Shown here piece by piece: positions 1 to 8,798 of a stretch of 64,000 nucleotides of DNA. Source of the stretch: Christensenellaceae bacterium (lineage in GTDB: Bacteria > Bacillota > Clostridia > Christensenellales > Aristaeellaceae); NCBI GenBank assembly GCA_022510815.1, contig JAFLST010000001.1:111035-175034 (forward strand), given 5' to 3'. The notes below the pieces were generated by a model, which worked only from the letters and a program-made list of their open reading frames with translations, did not search any database and had not been told where the DNA came from. Made by a program: the position numbers and the translations under genes. Position 1 is the stretch's first letter; each line of letters opens with the position of its first letter.

Positions 1-161
1 AAAAGTACAGCCCTCAGAGAAAATTTTTACGCGTTTAGGCGCGCGGCGCACAAATTTTTGAAGAATGCTTCTATTCGTAGGGTTAATTCTTACAGACAGT
101 GTTCCGGCAGAATTATTTCCATTAGAATGATAGCGACAATGAGAACAATTATATCAGAGGT

Positions 162-482
162 ATGACGATGGATTATAAGGATTTTGGTTCCCGAATTCGA
201 TCTGTACGGCGTCATCAGTCCCTCACGCAGGAGACTCTTGCGGAGAGGGTTGGAATTTCTGCTTCCTTCCTCGGGCACATCGAGCGCGGCACTCGGGTGG
301 CAAGTCTTGAGACCCTCGTCGCGCTTTGCAATGAGCTCAATGTTGCACCCGAATATCTGCTCCGCGCAAGCCTGACCGGCTACAACCAGTACATGCCCGA
401 AGGGCTTTCCGATCAGACGAAGACCAAGCTCCGCGAGCTTCTTCGCCTCGCTCAGGAGACTGTCACCAACTGGGACGAGTAA
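162..482 (+). CDS. XRE-family helix-turn-helix transcriptional regulator
   Basis: 106-aa ORF with HTH_3 pattern (RIRSVRRHQSLTQETLAERVGISASFLGHIERGTRVASLETLVALCNELNV). Confidence 0.9.
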   Translation: MTMDYKDFGSRIRSVRRHQSLTQETLAERVGISASFLGHIERGTRVASLETLVALCNELNVAPEYLLRASLTGYNQYMPEGLSDQTKTKLRELLRLAQETVTNWDE

Positions 483-509
483 CTCCCCTCACCTGCAAGT
501 TCACATGAA

Positions 510-547
510 AAAGCGAGCGCCTCGCTATCCGCGAAGCGCCCGTTTTT
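510..547 (+). terminator. putative rho-independent terminator (imperfect GC-rich hairpin plus T tract)
   Basis: gcgagcgcctcgc tatcc gcgaagcgcccg followed by ttttt, downstream of the HTH gene. Confidence 0.5.
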
Positions 548-558
548 GATTGATCTGA

Positions 559-1740
559 TTACTGCGCAGACTCCGAATAAGTGATCGCGCTGCCATTCTG
601 GCCATCATTGGGGAACAGCAGAATCAGCGTCTTGCCGCGCTGGAGGCTGATCTCCTCGCCGTCGGGGCCATAGAACACAGTGCGGGAGGTCACGCTGTCA
701 TGCTTCCAGTAGCCGACAATGTGCTTGCCGCACATGAAGAAGTCCGCATTGCCTTCAACAGGCACATAATTCTTGCCGCTCTTGCCGATGACCTCAACCA
801 CAGGCGCGTCAACGCCATTGTGATAGCTGACATTCGTGAACTGCACGATCACGTTGGCAAAGGCGATCTGCTCCTTGGTGTCCTCATCAACCCAAGGCTC
901 CAGCGCATCGTTATCACGGCGCATGTAGCGCAGATAGGTGTTGGAATCAACATCATAGATCAGCTTGGAGCCATAGGTGGAGTCGCTGCCGCCGCTGTGC
1001 CACGAGACCTTGATGCTCTGCGCGGTGTCGCCCTCAGCCGGAACATCATCCGTAAACTTGAAAGCGTGGTTAGACGGCGCATAGTCCTCAGGAATCAGCG
1101 CATACATGGCCGCAACGTTCGCATTGACATGGTACGGACGAACCTTGCCGCTGCGAGAAGTGTAATACTTCTTCCAAGGCTTGCCTTCACCGACGATGCC
1201 GCTGAAGAAATAACCGTCCGCCAGATACTGATGGCCCATATTCTTGAACTCATCAAGAACGTTGGTGCCTTCATATTCCTGCTGACCATAGAACAGGAAA
1301 CCGGCGCCCCACTCCTCGCGCAGCCACGCATGGGCCACACGCGCCGAGCGGATATAGCCGACAGAATCGGGAACCAGGTCGTTGTAAATGAAGCTCAGAC
1401 GGGTCGCGCCGTTCTTGTGCAGCGGCATTTCGTAGACCACGTCCACATAGCTGGCGCCCCAAGGAGCGCGGCTGCCAACACCGCCGTTGTCATTGCCGAT
1501 CTGCACCATCATGGGCAGATAACGGCCCGTGGCGGCCATACCGGTGAAGCCTTCGGGCACATTCAGCGTGGAGAGCGTCAGGCCCGTGGTAGGGCTGATG
1601 CCTTCTTCAACCTCGTTTTCCGCAGCAGCCTGAGGCGTAATGCCGCGGTTTTCCTGCGGGTTAATCTGCGTATCGGCCAGCGCGACCGCAGAGGTCAGCA
1701 GCATTGCCGCAATAAGCATGAGACAGAGCAGCTTCTTCAT
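559..1740 (-). CDS. DUF3048 (YerB-like) secreted protein
   Basis: Signal peptide MKKLLCLMLIAAMLLTSAVALA; DUF3048-like core (PMMVQIGNDNGGVGSRAPWGASYVDVVYEMP...TRLSFIYND..PDSVGYIRSAR). Start chosen at internal ATG 1740 of the 1821 ORF. Confidence 0.85.
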   Translation of the reverse strand: MKKLLCLMLIAAMLLTSAVALADTQINPQENRGITPQAAAENEVEEGISPTTGLTLSTLNVPEGFTGMAATGRYLPMMVQIGNDNGGVGSRAPWGASYVDVVYEMPLHKNGATRLSFIYNDLVPDSVGYIRSARVAHAWLREEWGAGFLFYGQQEYEGTNVLDEFKNMGHQYLADGYFFSGIVGEGKPWKKYYTSRSGKVRPYHVNANVAAMYALIPEDYAPSNHAFKFTDDVPAEGDTAQSIKVSWHSGGSDSTYGSKLIYDVDSNTYLRYMRRDNDALEPWVDEDTKEQIAFANVIVQFTNVSYHNGVDAPVVEVIGKSGKNYVPVEGNADFFMCGKHIVGYWKHDSVTSRTVFYGPDGEEISLQRGKTLILLFPNDGQNGSAITYSESAQ

Positions 1741-1848
1741 GGTAAACCAACCTCCAAAGGTATAGTTGCTTAGTACAATGCCATTATAGCATTCCTTACG
1801 GTTTCCTGTCAACTCATCCAAAATGATTTAAGAATTGTTACACCGCCG

Positions 1849-3189
1849 TTATTCCCGAGACTTGATGGTGGTTACGCCATCCTCGCAGCGGAAGTATACC
1901 GTATCCGGCTCCAGCGTGACGCCATCCTTGGCAAAGAGCTCATCAATGGTCAGCATCATGTACCCCTGCTCCTGCAGCCACTGGATCAGCGTGGTCGTCA
2001 GGTTAGGCGTATTATCCTTGATATCGTGCATCAGCACGATATCCCCATCGGTGAACTGACTGCGGATGTTGTTCATGATGGTCGTGACGGAGCGCCCGCG
2101 CCAGTCATAGGTATCCACGGACCACTGGATCAGCGGCCAGCCGACCTTCGCGGAGATCATATCGGGATACAGGCCGTAGGGCACGCGGTCATAACGGGTA
2201 GGAATGCCGATGGCCGCGACCATCTGCTTGTTCACCTTGTCGACCATGGCGCGCATGGTGCTGGCCGACATCTTGGCTACCGAATTATGCGTCCAGTTAT
2301 GGGACGCGACCGCATGGCCCTCGTCATTCTCCCGCTGCACCAGATCAGCATATTCGCTGATGCGGTTGCCGATGACGAAGAATGTCCCCCGCTCGCCGCA
2401 TTCCAGCAGGCTATTGAGCACCTTGGTCGTGTTGGTGCGGTGCGGGCCGTCGTCAAAAGTCAGCGCCACCGTCTTGTAGTAGGTCAGGTTGTCCGTCTGC
2501 TCCTGCGCTTCCAGCGTCATGTAAGGACGGATTTCCGGGTACATCAGCGTGACCTCGATCAGCGTCTGCTTGCCCGGATACACCTCGCCCGCCGGAATAT
2601 GCAGCACCATCGAGAACCCGTGAAGCGTGAAGTCAAGATTGCGCATTCCTTCATCCGACGTCAGTCTGGCCAGTGCCTCCGCGTCAGGTTCAGCATCCGG
2701 GAAGCTCTCCGTGACCCCGCGCGTCACAGCGTCGCGAAGGATGCTCCACGCCTGCTCATTCCGCTCGGCGAAGATATCCGTCATCTGAATGCGGTAGCCG
2801 GAGATCATGTCGTAGGTGCGGCTGGTAATCTCCTGCCCGATCAGATCGCGGTGGTAGGTTGTTCTCGCCTGCACCAGAAAGGACATCCAGCGAAGCCCCG
2901 TGCGGCTGGCGCGAATGGCCACATCCAGACGGGAATTCTGCGAGGTCGAGTTCTTCGCCTTTTTTAGCGTCGGGCCGATGCGCTCGGCATAGGCGTACGC
3001 GATGCCCATCAGCTCCGCATTGACGCTCTGGTTGTAGGTGTCGATCTGCCACATCCGGATGACGCTCTTGTTGGATTGCGTCGTATCCTCCCGGGTGAGC
3101 GTGAAGCGATGGCAATCCTGCAGTGTCTCCGCCAAAGCCGTCGGCGCGCACAGCAGAAGGCATAGAATCAGTGCGCACAGCTTTTTCAC
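1849..3189 (-). CDS. secreted polysaccharide deacetylase family protein
   Basis: NodB-type motifs (TVALTFDDGPHRTNTTKVL; SHNWTHNSVAKMS); GTG start gives signal peptide VKKLCALILCLLLCAPTALA. Confidence 0.85.
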   Translation of the reverse strand: MKKLCALILCLLLCAPTALAETLQDCHRFTLTREDTTQSNKSVIRMWQIDTYNQSVNAELMGIAYAYAERIGPTLKKAKNSTSQNSRLDVAIRASRTGLRWMSFLVQARTTYHRDLIGQEITSRTYDMISGYRIQMTDIFAERNEQAWSILRDAVTRGVTESFPDAEPDAEALARLTSDEGMRNLDFTLHGFSMVLHIPAGEVYPGKQTLIEVTLMYPEIRPYMTLEAQEQTDNLTYYKTVALTFDDGPHRTNTTKVLNSLLECGERGTFFVIGNRISEYADLVQRENDEGHAVASHNWTHNSVAKMSASTMRAMVDKVNKQMVAAIGIPTRYDRVPYGLYPDMISAKVGWPLIQWSVDTYDWRGRSVTTIMNNIRSQFTDGDIVLMHDIKDNTPNLTTTLIQWLQEQGYMMLTIDELFAKDGVTLEPDTVYFRCEDGVTTIKSRE

Positions 3190-3268
3190 CTCGTACCTCC
3201 TCCTTCCGTCCTTCGCGTATAAAACGAAACACAAACGCCGATGCCGTCAGGGAATTGCTGGCATCCTG

Positions 3269-3559
3269 TTATTCCGCGTCCTGCAGATTCCCGAGGGCGT
3301 CCTGTGTCGTCATCTGAACATACTTGTCAAAGACATGCTCGATGATGTCCCCTTCCTCCACGACCTCAAAGGACATGCTTTCGCCATCCTCATGAAAACG
3401 CGTGACGAGAATCTGCTCCTCGCCGTCCGGGGTGTTTTCCATTTCCAGAAGCACCACATAGGGCTGCTCAGCATAGAGGATGGTCGCGCCGTAGCGGAAC
3501 AGCAGTTCCGTGCCGTCGGGAGCCGTCAGCGTGACCACCGCGTCATTCAGATCAGGCAT
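3269..3559 (-). CDS. DUF1292 family protein
   Basis: Small acidic protein (VTLTAPDGTELLFRYGATILYAEQPYVVLLEME...EEQILVTRF) resembling DUF1292; adjacent to a second DUF1292-like domain. Confidence 0.65.
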   Translation of the reverse strand: MPDLNDAVVTLTAPDGTELLFRYGATILYAEQPYVVLLEMENTPDGEEQILVTRFHEDGESMSFEVVEEGDIIEHVFDKYVQMTTQDALGNLQDAE

Positions 3560-3560
3560 G

Positions 3561-4298
3561 TCACTCGTCCACTTCCTCGTCCATCAGCTCGACAAACTTG
3601 TCGAATACGGCCTGCTGCTCGTCCTCATCATCGACCTGAACGTAGCACTCGTTGCCGTCTTCGTCCTGATCGATCTTCATGATGATGACCTCGCACTCCT
3701 CCGCCTCATCCTCCGAGACCTCGGTCAGCGCGATGTAATACGCGCCCTCATGCTCAATGGTCGCCAGATGCTCGAAAGAGACAGACTCGCCCGTTTCGTC
3801 GTCGATCAGTTCAATGATGTTGCTTTCCTCCATGGTCGTTTCCTCCTTCATGTAGTTCAAATAATAACGTCCGGTTCTCTGGACGCTTTTCTGACTGTCC
3901 AGCCACTGCTGCAGGATGACCGCCGCAGCCACCTTATCCACCGTCTGGCGGCGTTCCCGGCGGTGCATGTCGTCCTCCAGCAGCGCGTGCTCCGCGGTGA
4001 CGGTGGTCAGCCGCTCGTCCTGATAAAACACGGTCAATCCGGCCTTCTCGAGCTGCTCGCAGAACTGCCGCACCTTCTCCGACTGAAAGCCCGAGGTGCC
4101 GTCCATATTCAGCGGCCAGCCGGAGAGCACCAGCGTAGTCTCGTACTGGTCGCACAGCTCACAGACGCGCCGCACATCCGGCCCCCAGCCGACCCGGTGA
4201 ATGACTTCCACCGGCGATGCGATGATCCGCGCAGGGTCGCTGACCGCCACACCGATTCGCGCGTCGCCGATATCCAGCGCCAGTATTCTTTCGTTCAT
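3561..4298 (-). CDS. ruvX: RuvX/YqgF Holliday-junction resolvase-like protein fused in frame to a DUF1292 domain
   Basis: MNERILALDIGDARIGVAVSD...VVLSGWPLNMDGTSG-like...DERLTTVTAEHALLE...KVAAAVILQQWLD, then MEESNIIELIDDETGESVSFEHLATIEHEGAYYIAL with no intervening stop; internal ATG at 3833. Confidence 0.85.
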   Translation of the reverse strand: MNERILALDIGDARIGVAVSDPARIIASPVEVIHRVGWGPDVRRVCELCDQYETTLVLSGWPLNMDGTSGFQSEKVRQFCEQLEKAGLTVFYQDERLTTVTAEHALLEDDMHRRERRQTVDKVAAAVILQQWLDSQKSVQRTGRYYLNYMKEETTMEESNIIELIDDETGESVSFEHLATIEHEGAYYIALTEVSEDEAEECEVIIMKIDQDEDGNECYVQVDDEDEQQAVFDKFVELMDEEVDE

Positions 4299-4305
4299 AC
4301 CAGCC

Positions 4306-5592
4306 TCACAGACGCAGCGTCTCGGCGCCGCGGCCCACAATCGCGATGCATGGTGCTTCGGTCAGGACACGGCGGGCGCAGTCCATCACCTTGTTCATGG
4401 TCACCGCTTCGATCTTCTCGATGGTCTCCTGCGGCTCGCTGGGCCGACCCAGCAGCAGCGTCATCCGCCCCATGGCTTGCATGCGGCTTCCGGGGCTTTC
4501 AAGGCCCATCAGATAGCCGCACCGGAGCTGCTGCTTGGCGTCGCGGTATTCCTTCTCGAGAATGCCGTCCTTCAGCAGCTTGTCCAGTTCCCGGCGGACT
4601 TCCTCCATCACCCGCTCGGCGTTCTTCGGGGATACGCCCGCATACACGGCGAAGGTGCCGCACCCCTGATAGGTGTTCGGATAAGTGTAGATGGAGTACG
4701 CCATGCCCAAATCCTCGCGGATCCGCTGGAACAGCCTCGACGACATCGCTCCGCCCAGCAGGTTGTTCAGCGCCGCCTGCGGATAGATGTCCTCGCTGCC
4801 GTAGCTCGCTCCGGGAAAACCCAGACAGATGTGCATCTGCTCAGTGTCCTTCTCCCGAAGGCAGTGCTGTCCCGTCAGCGGCCTTTCCTGCGGCACGATA
4901 AGCTGCCCGATCTCCGCCTTCCAGCCGCCGAACACCTGCTCCAGCAGCGCCTTGACGCGCTCCGGGTCGTAATTGCCCGCCAGAGCAATGACGGTCCGTT
5001 CCGGCGAATAGTGCTTGGCCCGGTAATCAACCAGATTCTGCCGCGTATACCCGGAGATCAGCTCCGCCGGGCCGAGAATCGGCATGCCGAGGCTCTGATC
5101 ACCGAACATAGCCTTGCTCAGCAGATCATGCACAAGGTCTTCCGGTGAGTCTTCGTCCATGGCGATCTCTTCCAGAATGACTCCGCGCTCTTTCTCCAGT
5201 TCAGTCTCATCCAGCGTGGCGTTCGTCACCAGATCCGCGAGAATATCCGCGGCCAGCGCCACGTCCTCGTCGATAACCTTGGCGTAGAAGCAGGTGCAGT
5301 CCTTGCCCGTAAAGGCGTTGAGCTGCCCGCCAACCGCGTCCATCTCCTCGGCAATCTGCCGTGCCGTGCGCTTGCCGGTGCCCTTGAACACCATGTGCTC
5401 CATAAAATGGCTCAATCCGTTCTCCTCGGGCAGTTCAAACATCGACCCGACGTGCAGCCACACGCCCATCGACACCGTCCGCAGATACGGCAGCCGCTCA
5501 CCGACCACCCGCAGGCCATTGCTCAAGGTCCATTCGTCGTGCATAGATCCATCCATCCCTATGATGTTTTCCACTATGCTTCCCATGTTCAT
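4306..5592 (-). CDS. M16 family zinc peptidase (MlpA/YmxG-like)
   Basis: HxxEH motif (GLSHFMEHMVFKGT) and M16 context; downstream of pnp, resembling rpsO-pnpA-ylxY-mlpA order in Bacillus. Confidence 0.9.
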   Translation of the reverse strand: MNMGSIVENIIGMDGSMHDEWTLSNGLRVVGERLPYLRTVSMGVWLHVGSMFELPEENGLSHFMEHMVFKGTGKRTARQIAEEMDAVGGQLNAFTGKDCTCFYAKVIDEDVALAADILADLVTNATLDETELEKERGVILEEIAMDEDSPEDLVHDLLSKAMFGDQSLGMPILGPAELISGYTRQNLVDYRAKHYSPERTVIALAGNYDPERVKALLEQVFGGWKAEIGQLIVPQERPLTGQHCLREKDTEQMHICLGFPGASYGSEDIYPQAALNNLLGGAMSSRLFQRIREDLGMAYSIYTYPNTYQGCGTFAVYAGVSPKNAERVMEEVRRELDKLLKDGILEKEYRDAKQQLRCGYLMGLESPGSRMQAMGRMTLLLGRPSEPQETIEKIEAVTMNKVMDCARRVLTEAPCIAIVGRGAETLRL

Positions 5593-5602
5593 CCTTTCTT
5601 AT

Positions 5603-5865
5603 GTCATGGGCTTCGCTCCCGATACCCCTGACAGGAGCCTTGCCCCTGTACCTCACGAAGGGCTATCGCCCTCTCGGCTCCCTTCACGCGATGCAGTCGC
5701 CAGCCTTCGGCCAGACAATATGCGCGTGAATATGCTCACGGAATCAAGCATGACCGAAGGCACTCGACTTGATCGTGAGATGGGTGCAGAGAGGGCGACA
5801 GCCCTTCGCTGAATGCAAGGAAAAGCCCTTGCCGAGGGGCGTCGGGGAGCAGCGCTCCCCGACAC
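5603..5865. repeat. ~260-nt near-symmetric inverted repeat made of two convergent copies of a multi-hairpin module
   Basis: Left arm ...cacgaagggctatcgccctctcgg...ccttcgg...gcgcgtgaatat and right arm (reverse complement) ...gcgaagggctgtcgccctctctg...ccttcgg...gagcatattcacgcgc align about a centre near 5733. Confidence 0.75.
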
Positions 5866-5870
5866 TCGCG

Positions 5871-8027
5871 TCAATTCCGGCCGTCGCGGCGCGGGGGACG
5901 GCTGCGGAATCCACCCTCAGCAGGCTTGCGAGGCGCGGTATTCTCGTAAACAATGTCGTTGCGGATGAGGTTCACGCGGCCCTGCGCGTCGATTTCGCTG
6001 ACCTTGACTTCCAGCTCGTCGCCGATCTTGACCACGTCCTCAACCTTCTCCACGCGGTGGTTAGCCAGCTTGGAGATGTGAATCATGCCGTCCTTGCCAG
6101 GCAGCAGCTCGACGAACGCGCCGAAGTTCATGATGCGCACGACCTTGCCGCTGTAAACCTCGCCGACCTCAATGTCCTTGGCGATGCCCTCAATGATCTT
6201 GCGGGCCTTCGCGGCGGCATCGGCGTCGGGCGTGGAAATGAACACACGACCGTCGTCCTCGATATCAATCTTGACGCCGGTTTCGGCAATGATCTTGTTG
6301 ATCATCTTGCCGCCGGGTCCGATAACCTCGCGAATCTTCTCGGGGTTGATGGTAAAGCGGACGATCTTGGGCGCCCACTTGGAGAGCTCCTCGCGCGGCT
6401 GGCCGAGGCACTCGAGCATGATGCCCAGAATGTGCAGACGGCCCTGCAGAGCCTGCGCCAGCGCCTGCTTCAGGATGTCGCGGTCGATGCCCGCGATCTT
6501 AATATCCATCTGGATGGCGGTGATGCCGTTCATGGAGCCAGCGACCTTGAAGTCCATGTCGCCGAGGAAGTCCTCGAGGCCCTGAATGTCGGTCAGCACG
6601 CAGACCTTGCCGGTCTCGGCGTCCTTGATCAGGCCCATAGCCACGCCCGCAACAGGCGCGTGAATCGGCACGCCAGCGTCCATCAGGGACAGGGTCGAGC
6701 CGCAGACGGAAGCCATCGAAGAGGAGCCGTTAGAGGAGAGAATCTCGCTGACCAGACGCAGCGCATAGGGGAATTCTTCCTCAGAGGGCACCACGGGCTC
6801 GAGGGCACGCTCAGCCAGCGCGCCGTGACCGATCTCGCGGCGACCGGGGCTCTTCATGCGGCCAGCCTCGCCAGTCGCATAGGGCGGCATGTTGTAATGA
6901 TGGATATAGCGCTTGAAGTCCTCATTGGACAGGCCATCGAGGATCTGACCCTCGCTGGTGGAGCCCAGCGTGGTGACAGTCAGGGCCTGCGTCTGGCCGC
7001 GGGTGAACACGGCAGAACCATGGGTGCGCGGCAGAACGCCGACCTCACACCAGATCGGGCGGACCTCGGTGACCTTTCGGCCGTCGGGACGGACACCCTG
7101 CTCGAGAATCTTCTTGCGCATGATTTCCTTGTTCAGGTAGTACAGCGCGTCGCCGATTTCGCTCTCGCGGCCCTCAAACTGCGCGCCCAGCGCCTCGAGG
7201 GTCTCCTGCTTGACCTGCGCCTCACGGCTCTGACGCTCCTCGCGATCGAAGGTGTCGAACACCCAGACGCACTTGTCATAAGCGAATTCGCGGACAGCCG
7301 CCTTCACGTCGTCGCCGGTCACGACCAGCGGCACTTCGAGCTTCTGCTTGCCGATCTCGGCGATGATCTGGTCCTCGAAGGCGATGATCTTCTTGATCTC
7401 CTCGTGCGCGAACATGATCGCGTCGAGCATGACCTCCTCGGAGACTTCCTTCGCGCCAGCCTCGACCATCAGCACCGCGTCGCGGGTGCCGGAGACGGTC
7501 AGATGCAGGTCGGAAGCCTGACGCTGCTCCTCATTGGGCAGCAGCACGAACTCGCCGTTCACGCGGCCCACAACCACGGAACCGGTGGGGCCGTTCCACG
7601 GAATCTCGCTGACGGACAACGCGATGGAGGAGCCGATCATGGCCGGGATTTCCGGCGGGATGTCCTTATCCACGGACAGGATGGTCGCAACCACCTGCAC
7701 GTCGTTGCGCATGCCCTTGGGGAAGAGCGGGCGCAGGGGCCGGTCGATCAGGCGGCAGGTCAGGGTCGCCTTCTCGGTGGGACGGCCTTCACGCTTGATG
7801 AAGCCGCCGGGAATCTTGCCCACGGAATACTGCTTCTCCTCCACGTCAACCGCCAGAGGGAAGAAGTCCACGCCGGGACGGGGCGTCGGGGCCATGGTGG
7901 CATTGACCATGACGACGGTGTCGCCAAGGTGCACCCAGACACTGCCAGCAGCCTGCTCGCAGTACTTGCCGAATTCGAGCGTCAGCGGAAGACCCGCCAG
8001 CTCCATTGAATACTTCTTGGATTCCAT
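5871..8027 (-). CDS. pnp: polyribonucleotide nucleotidyltransferase (PNPase)
   Basis: 718 aa with two RNase PH domains, KH ([20 protein letters not shown]) and S1 ([33 protein letters not shown]). Confidence 0.98.
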   Translation of the reverse strand: MESKKYSMELAGLPLTLEFGKYCEQAAGSVWVHLGDTVVMVNATMAPTPRPGVDFFPLAVDVEEKQYSVGKIPGGFIKREGRPTEKATLTCRLIDRPLRPLFPKGMRNDVQVVATILSVDKDIPPEIPAMIGSSIALSVSEIPWNGPTGSVVVGRVNGEFVLLPNEEQRQASDLHLTVSGTRDAVLMVEAGAKEVSEEVMLDAIMFAHEEIKKIIAFEDQIIAEIGKQKLEVPLVVTGDDVKAAVREFAYDKCVWVFDTFDREERQSREAQVKQETLEALGAQFEGRESEIGDALYYLNKEIMRKKILEQGVRPDGRKVTEVRPIWCEVGVLPRTHGSAVFTRGQTQALTVTTLGSTSEGQILDGLSNEDFKRYIHHYNMPPYATGEAGRMKSPGRREIGHGALAERALEPVVPSEEEFPYALRLVSEILSSNGSSSMASVCGSTLSLMDAGVPIHAPVAGVAMGLIKDAETGKVCVLTDIQGLEDFLGDMDFKVAGSMNGITAIQMDIKIAGIDRDILKQALAQALQGRLHILGIMLECLGQPREELSKWAPKIVRFTINPEKIREVIGPGGKMINKIIAETGVKIDIEDDGRVFISTPDADAAAKARKIIEGIAKDIEVGEVYSGKVVRIMNFGAFVELLPGKDGMIHISKLANHRVEKVEDVVKIGDELEVKVSEIDAQGRVNLIRNDIVYENTAPRKPAEGGFRSRPPRRDGRN

Positions 8028-8170
8028 GTTGTCTCTCCTTTGAATCGTCGCGGGAACCTCGTGTTCCCTTTGGGTTCGCCGGAGATGCTATCATATGAAA
8101 ACCCCCGATGGGATTTTCAAGGGATAACATCCCCGACTGCTGCACTTCCGCGCCTCCGTCAGGCCTTCGA

Positions 8171-8210
8171 GAAAAGCCGCCGAGAAGGAGCTTGTCCTGT
8201 CCCGGCGGCT
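8171..8210 (-). terminator. putative terminator/attenuator hairpin between rpsO and pnp
   Basis: On the minus strand AGCCGCCG...CGGCGGCT followed by TTTTCT. Confidence 0.55.
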
Positions 8211-8275
8211 CATCTTGCTGTACCTGAGCGGAAAGCCGCCGAATCATCTGCGGGACTGCCCGCGAAGACCAGCTC

Positions 8276-8530
8276 TTACTTACGCAGGTTGAGCTTGGCA
8301 ATCAGCGCACGATAGCGCATGATGTCGGTCTTCTTGAGATACTCCAGCAGGCCGCGGCGACGGCCGACCATCAGCAGCAGACCACGGTTGGAGTGATGGT
8401 CGTTCTTGTTGCTCTTGAGGTGCTCGTTCAGGTGGTTGATGCGCTCGGTGAGCAGCGCAACCTGCACCTCAGGGGAGCCGGTGTCGCCCTCGTGCTGGGC
8501 ATAGGCAGCGATGATCTCGGACTTGGTCAT
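8276..8530 (-). CDS. rpsO: 30S ribosomal protein S15
   Basis: [67 protein letters not shown]; start at internal ATG 8530. Confidence 0.98.
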   Translation of the reverse strand: MTKSEIIAAYAQHEGDTGSPEVQVALLTERINHLNEHLKSNKNDHHSNRGLLLMVGRRRGLLEYLKKTDIMRYRALIAKLNLRK

Positions 8531-8737
8531 GGTGGTTTCCTCCTCAAATCTTTCTGGGGTAATCGCCGTCCCACGCAGCGCGCCGTCGGAGTGATCGGTC
8601 GCCCGCGCAGGCGGTTCACAGACCCACACGATATTGTACCAGAAAAAGCTGCGTTTGTAAACGGGTATTTTCGGAAAACTTGCTCATTCCTTGAAAAATC
8701 CACCATCAAACTTGACCGTATTTTTACATGCAACGCA

Positions 8738-8766
8738 TTGCAGAGAAGGAAAAAGTGCGCTATAAT
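8738..8766 (+). promoter_or_regulatory. sigma-A-type promoter for the GH127-like gene
   Basis: ttgcag, 17-nt spacer, tataat, upstream of ATG 8799. Confidence 0.65.
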
Positions 8767-8798
8767 AGATGCTGGTATGATATGTACATTGTTTAGCA

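Noticed and set aside
4306-5592. Possible defence system near pnp/RuvX/M16
   Set aside because: Gene order matches ordinary rpsO-pnp-associated housekeeping synteny; no nuclease-effector or sensor pairing seen.
5769-8009. 746-aa plus-strand ORF opposite pnp
   Set aside because: Shadow ORF; the minus strand encodes unmistakable PNPase with KH and S1 domains.
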